In this document: positions 9,146-18,547 of the stretch, piece by piece
Layout of the letters: each line of letters begins with the position of its first letter
Position numbering within the stretch: position 1 is the stretch's first letter
Source of the DNA: an uncultured Collinsella sp.
GTDB lineage: Bacteria; Actinomycetota; Coriobacteriia; Coriobacteriales; Coriobacteriaceae
Direction: 5' to 3'
Length of the DNA: 64,000 nucleotides
Assembly: GCA_900546775.1 (NCBI GenBank)
Contig: UREM01000001.1
Span: forward strand, 43,412 to 107,411
Notes under the pieces: model-generated
What the model saw: only the letters and a program-made list of their open reading frames with translations
The model's database searches: none
What the model was told of the DNA's origin: nothing
Position numbers and translations under genes: made by a program

Positions 9146-10099
9146 CTACGAGCGGCCGCGAACCTGACCCATAGACGGGGCGGGAACGGCAGCGAGGATG
9201 CGGTCGAGGATGTCCTCGGCAGTAATCGATTCGATGCGGGCCTGGGGGCGCAAAACGAGACGGTGAGCGCAGACGACCTTAAACACCTCGCGCACATCCT
9301 CGGGCACCACATAATCGCGCTCGCGAATCAAAGCGCAGGCGCGCGCCATACGCGTGAGCGCGATAATGCCGCGGGGGCTCACACCCAGCTCAACAAGACC
9401 ATCATTACGGGTCTCCTCGCACAGACGGACGATATAATCCAGCACCGTGTCGGCAACCTGTACATTGCCCAGGTAGTTTTGAATATCGAGCAGGTCATCG
9501 CGGGCAACCATGGGCTTAATGTCGTCGAGCGGGTTGGCGTAGCGACGGGCCTTGAGGATATCGATCTGGTCCTGGCGCGACGGATAGCCAACAGATAGGC
9601 GAACCATAAAGCGGTCGAGCTGGCTATCGGGCAGCGGTTGCGTGCCCGCCGAGCCTACCGGGTTCTCGGTTGCGATACACACAAAGGGGCGCGGGACCTG
9701 ATGCGTCTGCCCGTCGATAGTCACCGCACGCTCTTCCATAACCTCGAGCAGGGCCGACTGCGTCTTAGCACTGGTACGGTTGATCTCGTCGCCCAGCAGC
9801 ATATTGCAGTTGACAGCGCCCCACACAAAGCGAAACGTGCCGGCGTCGCGGTCGAACATCGTAAAGCCCGTAATGTCCGAAGGCAGCGTATCGGGCGTAA
9901 ACTGCACGCGCTTAAAGTCCAGGCCCAGCGCGCGCGAAAGCGCCAGGGCCAGCGTTGTCTTGCCGGTACCGGGCACATCCTCCAACAGAATATGGCCGCC
10001 GGCATAGATGGCCATGAGGGCCTTCTCAATCACATCGCGCTTGCCCAGCAGAGCGCGGCTCACTTCGTTCATGATGCTGTTCGACTGTTCGACGATCAC
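9146..10099 (-). CDS. MoxR-family AAA+ ATPase
   Basis: The 317-residue protein carries Walker A GTGKTT at residues 44-49, Walker B 'LLGDEINRTS', sensor 1 'CIATENP' and the C-terminal AAA lid. The motif order matches the MoxR/RavA branch, whose members act as chaperone-like ATPases for metal insertion or assembly of VWA/DUF58 partners. The predicted start is GTG at 10099, 2 bases after the stop of the upstream histidine kinase, with AGGA about 12 bases away. A downstream ATG (residue 10) is an alternative. It is expected to work with the DUF58 protein encoded next. Confidence 0.95.
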   Translation of the reverse strand: MIVEQSNSIMNEVSRALLGKRDVIEKALMAIYAGGHILLEDVPGTGKTTLALALSRALGLDFKRVQFTPDTLPSDITGFTMFDRDAGTFRFVWGAVNCNMLLGDEINRTSAKTQSALLEVMEERAVTIDGQTHQVPRPFVCIATENPVGSAGTQPLPDSQLDRFMVRLSVGYPSRQDQIDILKARRYANPLDDIKPMVARDDLLDIQNYLGNVQVADTVLDYIVRLCEETRNDGLVELGVSPRGIIALTRMARACALIRERDYVVPEDVREVFKVVCAHRLVLRPQARIESITAEDILDRILAAVPAPSMGQVRGRS

Positions 10100-10101
10100 G
10101 G

Positions 10102-11745
10102 TTACTCATTTCCTCGATAAGCTGCCTCTGCCGTCGCGGCAGCCAGCTGTGCTTTCAAAACGTTTAGGTCGATGGGCTTGCCCACATGTCCGTTCATGCC
10201 CGCGGCGCGCGAACGTTCAACGTCCTCGGTGTAGTCATTGGCGGAAAGCGCAATGATGGGAATGACGCCGGCGTCCTCATGATTAAGCCCTCGAATCCGC
10301 TCCGCCGCTTCCCAGCCGTTAAGCACGGGCATCTGAATATCCATGAGGATCGCATCGTACGTGCCCGCGGGCATGCTCCGAAATCGCTCAACGACTGCCT
10401 GGCCGTTCTCGGCACGATCGACTGCCGCGCCTCGTCTTGCCAGCAGCTCAATCACGATCATGGCGTTGATTTCGTTATCTTCGGCCAACAGGAATCGCTT
10501 GTCCTCAAACTGATAGGTAAACGACGAGCCAATGGAATCGCACGCCGTCTCGAGCGTCTGCTCCTTGAGTTTTAGGCTCTCGATCTGCTCCGCCGTGGCC
10601 AGTCGCAACGGAATGTAGGCCGAAAACGTCGATCCGCGGCCGGGCTCGGTATCGACGACGATCTCGCCGTCCATCAGCTCGACAAGCGCGCTCGTAATGG
10701 CCATGCCCAGGCCCGTTCCGCCGTAGCGGCGCGCGATGGTGCGATCCTCTTGCTCAAACGGCTTAAAGATCTTGCTGACGTAGCGCGGATCCATACCCTT
10801 GCCCGTGTCGCGCACGCGCAGCATATAGCTCACGCCATCGTCTGTGCGGTACATCTCGCGCAAGGTTACGGTAACGCTGCCGCCCCGCTCGGTAAACTTG
10901 ACCGCATTGGAGATAAAGTTGATGACGACCTGCGACAGGCGCATGCGGTCGCCCACGACAAATACGTTTTCGCAGTCCTCGAGATCGACCGAGTACGTAA
11001 GCCCTTTGTCGGCTGCCTGCGAGCTAAACATGCGCTCAATCTCATCGGCAAACAGGCGCATGTCAAACGGCGCATCGTCAATGCGCACGCGCCCGCTGTT
11101 GAGGCGGCTCATGTCGAGCATGTCGTTGATAAGCGAAAGCAGGTAGGCCGAAAGCTGCGAGGCACGGGACAAGTCATCCATCAGGCGAGACTCATCCGCA
11201 TGATGCTCGAGGGCCAGCGAAATCATGCCCTCGATGCCATTGAGCGGCGTGCGGATCTCGTGGCTCATCTGGTTCATATAGTCTGTGCGCGCGTTGGCGG
11301 TCTCGACGGCGCGATCGCGCTCGGACTCCGCCTTGGCGATGCGCTCGTTTTCGGTCGTTACATCGACTGCAGAAACCAGGTACTGCGTGCCGTCCGAAAT
11401 GAGCGAAATCGTAAACCTCATGCTGAGCTGCGATTTTGCCCCATGGGGCGCATGATAGGAGCACAGAAGGTTGAGCGGGGTCGCACGGTCCCAGTCCCTC
11501 ACCTGTCGCTGCATGCGCACGCGGTCCCTATCGGGGATAAAGCGGTACAGCGTCTCGATGTCGTCGCCAATACGCTCGGGCGATACGCCAAATACGCGTT
11601 CGAAATTTGGGGTGATATAGAGCGGAAGACAGTCGCTGGCACGCAAAACCAGCGCAACGTTGGGCCCTTGCTGCGCAAGCGCCTCTTCAAACAGGCGACG
11701 CGCTCGGTCCGCGTCGCGCTTCTCGTGTGAACCGAACAGCCCCAA
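10102..11745 (-). CDS. Soluble hybrid histidine kinase (PAS-HisKA-HATPase-REC)
   Basis: The 547-residue protein has no membrane helix. A PAS-like region (about residues 25-130) is followed by a HisKA domain with 'MNQMSHEIRTPLNG' carrying the phospho-accepting His. An HATPase_c domain ('DTGKGM', 'GGTGLGMAI') and a C-terminal receiver ('ILMDIQMPVLNGWEAAERI') complete it. The start is TTG at 11745, with AAGGGGG 4 bases upstream. It lies 2 bp ahead of the MoxR gene, so it probably shares the transcript of the envelope cluster and may sense a cytoplasmic signal for it. No separate DNA-binding output protein is adjacent. Confidence 0.9.
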   Translation of the reverse strand: MGLFGSHEKRDADRARRLFEEALAQQGPNVALVLRASDCLPLYITPNFERVFGVSPERIGDDIETLYRFIPDRDRVRMQRQVRDWDRATPLNLLCSYHAPHGAKSQLSMRFTISLISDGTQYLVSAVDVTTENERIAKAESERDRAVETANARTDYMNQMSHEIRTPLNGIEGMISLALEHHADESRLMDDLSRASQLSAYLLSLINDMLDMSRLNSGRVRIDDAPFDMRLFADEIERMFSSQAADKGLTYSVDLEDCENVFVVGDRMRLSQVVINFISNAVKFTERGGSVTVTLREMYRTDDGVSYMLRVRDTGKGMDPRYVSKIFKPFEQEDRTIARRYGGTGLGMAITSALVELMDGEIVVDTEPGRGSTFSAYIPLRLATAEQIESLKLKEQTLETACDSIGSSFTYQFEDKRFLLAEDNEINAMIVIELLARRGAAVDRAENGQAVVERFRSMPAGTYDAILMDIQMPVLNGWEAAERIRGLNHEDAGVIPIIALSANDYTEDVERSRAAGMNGHVGKPIDLNVLKAQLAAATAEAAYRGNE

Positions 11746-11835
11746 TATGCCCCCTTTTGCATTAGGTGATTATTCTACCAGCTCAAAGGGGCTTTACAGA
11801 GATGGTGCGCCGCCAAAGTTAACGATTAATGATGT

Positions 11836-11875
11836 AAAAACGCGCCCGACGGCAATTGCCATCGAGCGCGTTTTG
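11836..11875. terminator. Bidirectional-looking stem-loop terminator
   Basis: Nine-base arms AAAACGCGC and GCGCGTTTT enclose a 20-base loop, with A-runs and T-runs at the two ends. It directly follows the SDR stop at 11876 on the minus strand and precedes the kinase gene cluster, so it most likely ends the VUT-SDR transcript. Confidence 0.65.
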
Positions 11876-12556
11876 TTACTCGGGCCAGATAAACTGGGTG
11901 CGGCCGGCCTCGCCGCCATCGATCAGCAGGCTCTGTCCGGTCATAAACCGGTTGGTCACGCCCACAAAGTAGATCCACTCGGCGATCTCTTGGGCAGTAG
12001 CCCAGCGCTTGAGCGGTGTGAGCTCCATAATCTGGTTCCACAGGCGCTCGTCTTCCATCACGCAACGGTTGAGCGGCGTGATAACGCCGCCCGGGTCCAC
12101 ACTGTTGGCGATGGCCTGCGGCGCCAGGCGGTTTGCAAGGTTTTTGGTATAGGCGATAACGCCGCCCTTGCTGGCCGCATAGGCGGGAAACTCCGATCCC
12201 GTATGTCCGCTCGCCGACCCCACATTGACCACGGATGCAATAGCCGGCGCCGGCTTGGCGGCAAGCCCCTCCCCCACAAAGGCATAGCGCTCGGTCACGT
12301 TGATGGTGCCACGCAGGTTGGCGGCAATGTCGTCGACCGAATCCTGCGTACCGGCAACATTCACGATCACCTGGGGTTCAAGGTCGTTCGGAAACGAGTC
12401 CGGCTCGCGGACATCGACGATCAGATGGCGATAGCGCTCGTGCTCGACCGCCGCCGGCAGCAGATCAAAGCCCACGACTTCGTGGCCCTCGTCCAAAAAG
12501 CGCTGCACGCACGCGGCTCCGATACCGCCCGAAGCACCCGTGATCAAAACCCGCAT
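11876..12556 (-). CDS. SDR-family NAD(P)-dependent oxidoreductase
   Basis: The 226-residue classical short-chain dehydrogenase/reductase has the nucleotide-binding motif 'TGASGGIG' at residues 6-13. The catalytic Tyr and Lys are in 'YAASKGG', and the upstream Ser lies in 'VVNVGSASG'. The C-terminal region is shorter than in FabG. The substrate cannot be deduced. The start follows TAAGGAG, which overlaps the stop of the upstream VUT permease (9 bp spacing), so the two genes are probably translated from one mRNA. FabG-like acyl carrier protein reductase is a weaker alternative because no fatty-acid genes are nearby. Confidence 0.9.
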   Translation of the reverse strand: MRVLITGASGGIGAACVQRFLDEGHEVVGFDLLPAAVEHERYRHLIVDVREPDSFPNDLEPQVIVNVAGTQDSVDDIAANLRGTINVTERYAFVGEGLAAKPAPAIASVVNVGSASGHTGSEFPAYAASKGGVIAYTKNLANRLAPQAIANSVDPGGVITPLNRCVMEDERLWNQIMELTPLKRWATAQEIAEWIYFVGVTNRFMTGQSLLIDGGEAGRTQFIWPE

Positions 12557-12565
12557 ACTTGCTCC

Positions 12566-13288
12566 TTAGGCGGTTGCGTGGCGCTCGAGGTACTCGGAGC
12601 CCACATTCTCGCGCTCCCAGCCGCGCACGACCTTGTAGCCCACGGGGCTCAGGAAGACCTCGCACAGCAGCTCGGCAACAGCGCCGGTCAGCGAGCACAT
12701 AAGGACCTGTACCCAGGTCCAACCAAAGAACGTGTGGCTTACCACAATGGCAAAGACCAGGTTGTCGATAAACTGACCGACGCCCGTGGACACATAGGAA
12801 CGGAAGGCGAAGCTCGCAAAATTATTCTTTTTGAGCATACGGCCGAGCGACTGGTTGAGCGTGGAGTTAACCACAGCAGAAACGAGCATTGCCAGCGAAG
12901 AGCCCAGCACCACGTACCAGGTGCCGCCGATGGTGGCGTTAAGGGCGGCGTTGACCTCGATCATGCCCGTGTCGTAGTAGGCGCCCCACATGCCGGGCGT
13001 GAGCGAGCATGCCCAAAAGCATAGGCTCACGGCCAGGTTAACCAGCAGCGCGAGGATAGAGATTTTGATGGATGCCTTGGCGCCAAAGCGCTTGCAGATC
13101 ATGTCCTGGCACAAAAACGAAACCCAGCTCACCACAAAGCCGCAATCGAGTGCCAGATACGGCAGGCTGATAAGCTCTTTGTTGGCCAGCAGGTTCATCA
13201 TGATGACGCTCACGAAAAACAGCGAAACCGTTGCCGCGGGAATGCTCCGCAACAGGACCTTGTAGTCCTCCATGACCTTCTTGATCAT
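12566..13288 (-). CDS. VUT/YhhQ-family permease, probable queuosine precursor transporter
   Basis: The 240-residue integral membrane protein has about six helices. Features of the VUT family (COG1738) are an early Asn/Lys pair ('NLLANKELI'), an Asp in the second helix ('ALDCGFVVSW') and a late 'QFIDNLVFAIV' segment. Characterised YhhQ proteins import queuosine precursors (preQ0/preQ1 or queuine) for tRNA modification; that role here is by homology only. AAAGGAG lies 7 bases before the ATG. A good promoter and structured leader precede it, compatible with control by ligand. The SDR gene follows in the same operon. Confidence 0.8.
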   Translation of the reverse strand: MIKKVMEDYKVLLRSIPAATVSLFFVSVIMMNLLANKELISLPYLALDCGFVVSWVSFLCQDMICKRFGAKASIKISILALLVNLAVSLCFWACSLTPGMWGAYYDTGMIEVNAALNATIGGTWYVVLGSSLAMLVSAVVNSTLNQSLGRMLKKNNFASFAFRSYVSTGVGQFIDNLVFAIVVSHTFFGWTWVQVLMCSLTGAVAELLCEVFLSPVGYKVVRGWERENVGSEYLERHATA

Positions 13289-13366
13289 TATGTACTCCTT
13301 TGGTTTTAGGTTTAACGAGCAGGATATCGGACCCGAACTGCTCGGACGTCACGGTCTTGAGACGAC
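13289..13366 (-). promoter_or_regulatory. Structured 5' leader of the VUT permease gene (candidate riboswitch)
   Basis: The predicted transcript leader is about 80 nt. It contains a 7-bp stem CGAGCAG/CTGCTCG with a 15-base loop, then GTTAAACC, an A-rich tail and AAAGGAG. The loop sequence GGGT could pair with ACCT in the tail as a pseudoknot touching the ribosome binding site. A single hairpin followed by an A-rich tail ending in the Shine-Dalgarno is the general shape of small preQ1 riboswitches, and the downstream gene fits. I could not match the exact preQ1 consensus, so this is a candidate only. Confidence 0.35.
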
Positions 13367-13373
13367 GATGGGT

Positions 13374-13402
13374 ATAATAGCCGCTCACACGGCATCAGGC
13401 AA
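13374..13402 (-). promoter_or_regulatory. Promoter of the VUT-SDR operon
   Basis: On the minus strand TTGCCT (13402-13397) is followed after exactly 17 bases by TATTAT (13379-13374). Transcription would start near 13367, giving an 80-nt leader before the permease ATG. The spacing and fit to a sigma-70/SigA-type promoter are good. Confidence 0.65.
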
Positions 13403-13444
13403 GCAAACGACGCGGCAGCCCCACAGGGCCACCGCGCCGATGCA

Positions 13445-15058
<1,614 letters not shown>

Positions 15059-15193
15059 GCGGATCCTTTCTTGCATTGAGTGCATTACGTCGTTGTAACC
15101 GCACCATTGTAGCCGCGAAATCCCGCCATAGGGCACCTATCAGGACAAATTCATTAGCCGAGCTCGCTGTGCACCGGACAGCCGCCTCAAGGA

Positions 15194-15254
15194 TTGTCTC
15201 GATCTGTAACAGCAAGACGGGTTTTGAGCCCCTACCTGTTACAGATCGAGACAA
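15194..15254. repeat. Long hairpin 1 of three
   Basis: Arms at 15194-15212 and 15236-15254 are 19 bp of perfect complement built on TGTCTCGATCTGTAAC and its inverse. The 23-base loop can itself form a small G/C stem (GGG...CCC). It lies in the 470-bp gap between prfC and the GntR gene. No coding frame crosses it. Confidence 0.85.
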
Positions 15255-15274
15255 ACTGGCAGGCGGGCAGCCAA

Positions 15275-15333
15275 TGTCTCAATCTGTAACATCTAGCCAT
15301 CAAAATCAGGCCTAAGTGTTACAGATTGAGATA
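15275..15333. repeat. Long hairpin 2 of three
   Basis: Arms at 15275-15290 and 15318-15333 are the same element with TCTCAATCTG in place of TCTCGATCTG. The right arm carries the matching change (CAGATTGAG), so pairing is preserved by a compensatory substitution. One G-T wobble is present near the base. The loop starts ATCTAGCC, shared with hairpin 3. Confidence 0.85.
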
Positions 15334-15354
15334 AACCAGCAGGAAGATCGAGGC

Positions 15355-15413
15355 TGTCTCGATCTGTAACATCTAGCCGCCAAAATTGACTTCAGATGTT
15401 ACAGATCGAGATA
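15355..15413. repeat. Long hairpin 3 of three
   Basis: Arms at 15355-15374 and 15394-15413 are 20 bp with a single wobble. The element has the same core as hairpin 1 and the same loop beginning (ATCTAGCC) as hairpin 2. The three units repeat at about 80-bp intervals. Confidence 0.85.
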
Positions 15414-15450
15414 AACGAACGGGGGGGACAGACGAGCCCATATTTCCCTC

Positions 15451-15501
15451 TTGCGCAACTGTGCATAGTGTATATATACTGTGCTTACCGGTTATATACA
15501 C
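15451..15501 (+). promoter_or_regulatory. Promoter and operator of the GntR-ABC operon
   Basis: TTGCGC at 15451 and TATACT at 15475 (18-base spacing) form a plausible promoter. It is overlaid by an inverted repeat with arms GTGTATATATAC (15468-15479) and GTTATATACAC (15491-15501). GntR/YtrA-type repressors commonly bind such AT-rich dyads in front of their own operon, so autoregulation is likely. Confidence 0.55.
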
Positions 15502-15528
15502 GTGTAGCCCAACAGCTAAGGAGCCGCT

Positions 15529-15909
15529 GTGGACATCATCCTATCCAATTCGAGCGACAAGCCCATCTACGAGCAGATAACCTCGCAGGTCAAAGCCCAG
15601 ATCCTTTCGGGCTCACTCGCTGCGGGAGCCAAGCTCCCCAGTATCCGCGCGCTGGCGAGCGACCTGGGCGTGAGCGTCATCACCACCAAGCGCGCCTATG
15701 CCGACCTGGAGCAACTCGGTTTTATCTGCACCGTGCAGGGCAAGGGCTGTTTTGTCGCCGAGGGCAACCAAGAACTCTTGCGCGAAAACCAGCTCTGCCA
15801 TATCGAAGAGCTGCTTGCGAAAGCGGCGAACCAAGCCGAAGCCCTGGGCGTCACGCGCGACAAGCTGCACGAGATGCTCGACCTTGTAGCCCCCGAAACC
15901 ATGCAGTAG
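15529..15909 (+). CDS. GntR-family regulator, YtrA type
   Basis: The 126-residue regulator has a winged helix (residues 1-70) with the GntR signature 'PIYEQITSQVKAQILSG', 'LPSIRALASDLGVS' and 'TTKRAYADLEQLGF'. A short helical dimerisation tail follows, in place of the large ligand domain of FadR or HutC types. That short form is the YtrA subfamily, which represses ABC-transporter operons. The GTG start has AAGGAG 5 bases upstream. The ABC ATPase gene begins 23 bp downstream. The effector is unknown. Confidence 0.92.
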   Translation: MDIILSNSSDKPIYEQITSQVKAQILSGSLAAGAKLPSIRALASDLGVSVITTKRAYADLEQLGFICTVQGKGCFVAEGNQELLRENQLCHIEELLAKAANQAEALGVTRDKLHEMLDLVAPETMQ

Positions 15910-15932
15910 CCATCTGCAAGAAAGGCTATACC

Positions 15933-16814
15933 ATGCAAAACCTTTTAGAACTCAAAGGCATCTCACGCCGCGTGAGCGACCGTTTTTCGTTGCGAGACGT
16001 CACACTCGCCGTGGAGCCCGGCCAGATCGTCGGCTTTGTGGGCGCAAACGGCGCCGGCAAGACAACGACCATTCTCGCCGCGCTCGGGCTTATAAAGCTC
16101 GATGCCGGCGAGGTACATCTGCTTGGACAGCGCTGCGATGCCAACGCACCCGACGAGACGCAGCGCCACCTGCGCTCCCGCGTCGGCCTTGTCCTGGACA
16201 CGTGCCCCTTCCCCTCCACGCTCAAGGTGGGCCAGATCGAGACGCTCGTAGGCCCAGCGTACCCCACATGGAGTCGCGAAACGTTCGCCGGATTCATCGA
16301 CCGATTTGGCCTCGATCCCAAGACGAAGGTCAAGGACCTCTCCCGCGGCATGGGCATGAAGCTGCAGCTCGCCTGCGCGCTCAGCCACCATGCCAAGCTG
16401 CTCGTTTTGGACGAAGCCACCGCGGGCCTCGATCCCATGGCACGCGAAGAGCTGCTTGACGAGCTGCTCGCCTTTGTTTCCGACGGCCAGCGCAGCGTGC
16501 TGCTCTCGAGCCATATTACGTCCGACCTCGATCGCGCCGCCGACCGCGTCATCTGCATCGATAACGGCTCGATTGTATTTGACCTGCCGCGGGAGGACAT
16601 TACCGACCGCGCCGGCATCGCCCATTGCACGCAGGCGCAGGCGTCCGAGCTCATGGCTTGCGTCGAAGGCGCCCATGCCGCTCGCCACGCCTATAGCGTG
16701 GACGTGCTCGTGCCCAACCGTCGCGAGGCGCTCGAGGCCTTCCCCGAGATTCCCTGCGACCGGGCAACCATTGATGATTACCTGCGCCTCATGCTGAAAG
16801 GGGCTTCGAAATGA
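15933..16814 (+). CDS. ABC transporter ATP-binding protein (YtrB-like)
   Basis: The 293-residue nucleotide-binding subunit has Walker A GANGAGKTT at residues 37-45 and a signature 'LSRGMGMKLQLA' with LSRGM in place of LSGGQ, as in YtrB-like proteins. Walker B is 'LLVLDEATAGLDP', followed by a switch His in 'SSHIT'. The ATG at 15933 has AAAGG 8 bases upstream; an open frame reaching back to 15396 is an artefact across the GntR gene. It overlaps the permease gene by 4 bases (ATGA). Export of an antimicrobial or lipid-like compound is the usual role of such operons, inferred here. Confidence 0.92.
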   Translation: MQNLLELKGISRRVSDRFSLRDVTLAVEPGQIVGFVGANGAGKTTTILAALGLIKLDAGEVHLLGQRCDANAPDETQRHLRSRVGLVLDTCPFPSTLKVGQIETLVGPAYPTWSRETFAGFIDRFGLDPKTKVKDLSRGMGMKLQLACALSHHAKLLVLDEATAGLDPMAREELLDELLAFVSDGQRSVLLSSHITSDLDRAADRVICIDNGSIVFDLPREDITDRAGIAHCTQAQASELMACVEGAHAARHAYSVDVLVPNRREALEAFPEIPCDRATIDDYLRLMLKGASK

Positions 16815-17509
16815 AACGCGCCTTTATGTCCGAGCTCGCCATCGTTCGCTCGCTTGTCCCAAGCATCGCGGGCGTCGGCCTGTTCATCTTCGTCGTGTTG
16901 ACCCTCGCCAACGCATCGGATGGCGATTCCGGCATGAGCGCCGGCGCCTGCGCGGTCAGTGCCATGTCGCCCATCATGGTTATGAGCTCGCTGGCCGGCT
17001 TCGACAATCAAAACGGATGGGAACGTTATCGGGCAACGCTGCCCCTCTCGCGCAAAGACATCATCTGTGCACGCTACCTGAGCATCATTGTCTTCTCGGC
17101 TGTCATGGCGTGCGCCGCCGCGCTTCTGTGCATCGTCTCTATCCCGCTCTTCAACAGCGCGGGTATCCCCTCGACGAGACAGATCGTCTTTGAGACCACA
17201 ATAGCCTCCGCCGCATCGATGCTTATCTCCCTCATGATGGTGTTTTTGGCACAGCCGCTGTTCTTTCGATTTGGACACATGGAGGCGCTGCGCCTATCCG
17301 TTGCCCTGTTTGCCCTGCTCGGGTGCCTTGCCATGGCCACGCTGAGCTCCTCCAACCCCATCAGCAACGGGCTCATGTCGATTGCCGGGGCGAACCCCGA
17401 TTCTGCCGTCCTCGGCTGCCTGTGCGCAGGAATTGCCGTACTGGCCCTCGTGCTCTTTGCACTGAGTTGCGCCATCAGTACCAAGGTCTATCGAGCACGC
17501 GACCTGTAG
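16811..17509 (+). CDS. ABC-2 type transporter permease
   Basis: The 232-residue hydrophobic protein has about six helices. The soluble stretch 'DNQNGWERYRATLPLSRKDIICARY' between helices 2 and 3 is characteristic of ABC-2 permeases of the YtrC/BcrB type, where it probably contacts the ATPase. It overlaps the ATPase gene by 4 bases and should form the transporter with it. The substrate is unknown. A weak stem-loop (GCGCC/GGCGC followed by a short T-run) near 17535 may end the operon. Confidence 0.85.
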   Translation: MKRAFMSELAIVRSLVPSIAGVGLFIFVVLTLANASDGDSGMSAGACAVSAMSPIMVMSSLAGFDNQNGWERYRATLPLSRKDIICARYLSIIVFSAVMACAAALLCIVSIPLFNSAGIPSTRQIVFETTIASAASMLISLMMVFLAQPLFFRFGHMEALRLSVALFALLGCLAMATLSSSNPISNGLMSIAGANPDSAVLGCLCAGIAVLALVLFALSCAISTKVYRARDL

Positions 17510-17577
17510 GCAAGCGCGGTATCATCGGGCATGCGCCGCAGATCTGGCGCGGTCTTTTATGAGGAGGCGCTCAACCC

Positions 17578-18453
17578 GTGTCGTGGGTTACAGCAGCATT
17601 TGCATCAGCTTTCTTTGCCGGCATCACATCCATTTTGGCCAAATGCGGCATCAGGCACACCGACTCCGACGTTGCAACCGCCATCCGTACTTGCGTGGTG
17701 CTCGTATTTGCCTGGGCAATGGCGGGCATTTCTGGATCCATCGGAGCAATCGGCGCCATTCCCGCCAAAGCCTGGCTATTCCTCACCCTCTCGGGACTCG
17801 CCACCGGCGCCTCGTGGATCTGTTACTTTAAGGCGCTCAGCATCGGAGACGTCAACAAGGTTGTACCCGTCGACAAGATGAGCACCGTGCTCGCCGTGCT
17901 GATCGCCATAGTGCTTTTTGGTGAGACAGGCAACCTGGCGGTCAAGCTCGTGGGAACCGCAGTTATCACGCTCGGCACGTTTTTGATGATCGAGAAAAAG
18001 CAGTCCGTCGGCGCAGAGCAAAAGCAAGACCGAGCCTGGCTCGCTTACGCCCTCGGCGCCGCCGTGTTCGCGGCACTCACCTCCGTCCTCGCCAAGATCG
18101 GCATCGAAGGTGTCGAGTCAAACCTGGCCACGGCAATCCGCACCTGTGTGGTACTTGTTATGGCATGGGCAATCGTGGCTGCCAAGGGAAAGCTGGAGCA
18201 GGTCGCGCGCATTGACCCGCGCGAACTCGCATTTCTTGCGGCATCGGGCATTGCGACCGGCGCGTCGTGGCTGCTGTACTACTACGCCATCGCTGCAGGC
18301 CAGGTGAGCGTCGTCGTGCAAATCGACAAACTATCGATTGTCGTATCGGTGCTGTTCGCACGACTGGCCTTCAACGAAAAGCTGTCGCATCGAAGCGCCA
18401 TCGGCCTTTTCCTCATCGTGCTGGGCACCGCCGCGCTCGCGATTTGGAAGTAG
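17578..18453 (+). CDS. EamA/DMT-family permease with two near-identical halves
   Basis: The 291-residue permease has ten predicted helices in two EamA repeats. The halves are unusually alike: 'LATAIRTCVVLVMAWAI' near residue 180 matches 'VATAIRTCVVLVFAWAM' near residue 33, and 'SGLATGASWICYFKALSIG' matches 'SGIATGASWLLYYYAIAAG'. This suggests recent or strongly constrained duplication within the gene. GTG at 17578 follows GAGGAG 9 bases upstream. The substrate is unknown. It lies 68 bp after the ABC operon and converges on the ClC gene. Confidence 0.88.
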   Translation: MSWVTAAFASAFFAGITSILAKCGIRHTDSDVATAIRTCVVLVFAWAMAGISGSIGAIGAIPAKAWLFLTLSGLATGASWICYFKALSIGDVNKVVPVDKMSTVLAVLIAIVLFGETGNLAVKLVGTAVITLGTFLMIEKKQSVGAEQKQDRAWLAYALGAAVFAALTSVLAKIGIEGVESNLATAIRTCVVLVMAWAIVAAKGKLEQVARIDPRELAFLAASGIATGASWLLYYYAIAAGQVSVVVQIDKLSIVVSVLFARLAFNEKLSHRSAIGLFLIVLGTAALAIWK

Positions 18454-18547
18454 CGTCGGTGCCAGGCGAGATTCAGTCCACCCGCAAATCCGTGACACAG
18501 CGCCCACACCGGGCTTGAGATGTTTGTATTGCCCGCGCGCTACCGTG

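Noticed and set aside
13300..13375. Sequence with GTTCGGGTC resembling a tRNA T-loop
   Set aside because: No acceptor stem or anticodon arm can be formed; the segment is better explained as a leader hairpin.
15194..15413. Regular repeats that could be a short CRISPR array
   Set aside because: Repeats alternate in orientation as hairpin arms, the intervening segments are partly shared, and no cas genes are present.
15396..15932. Upstream extension of the ABC ATPase frame
   Set aside because: It crosses the GntR gene in another frame; the ATG at 15933 has its own ribosome binding site and matches the family N-terminus.
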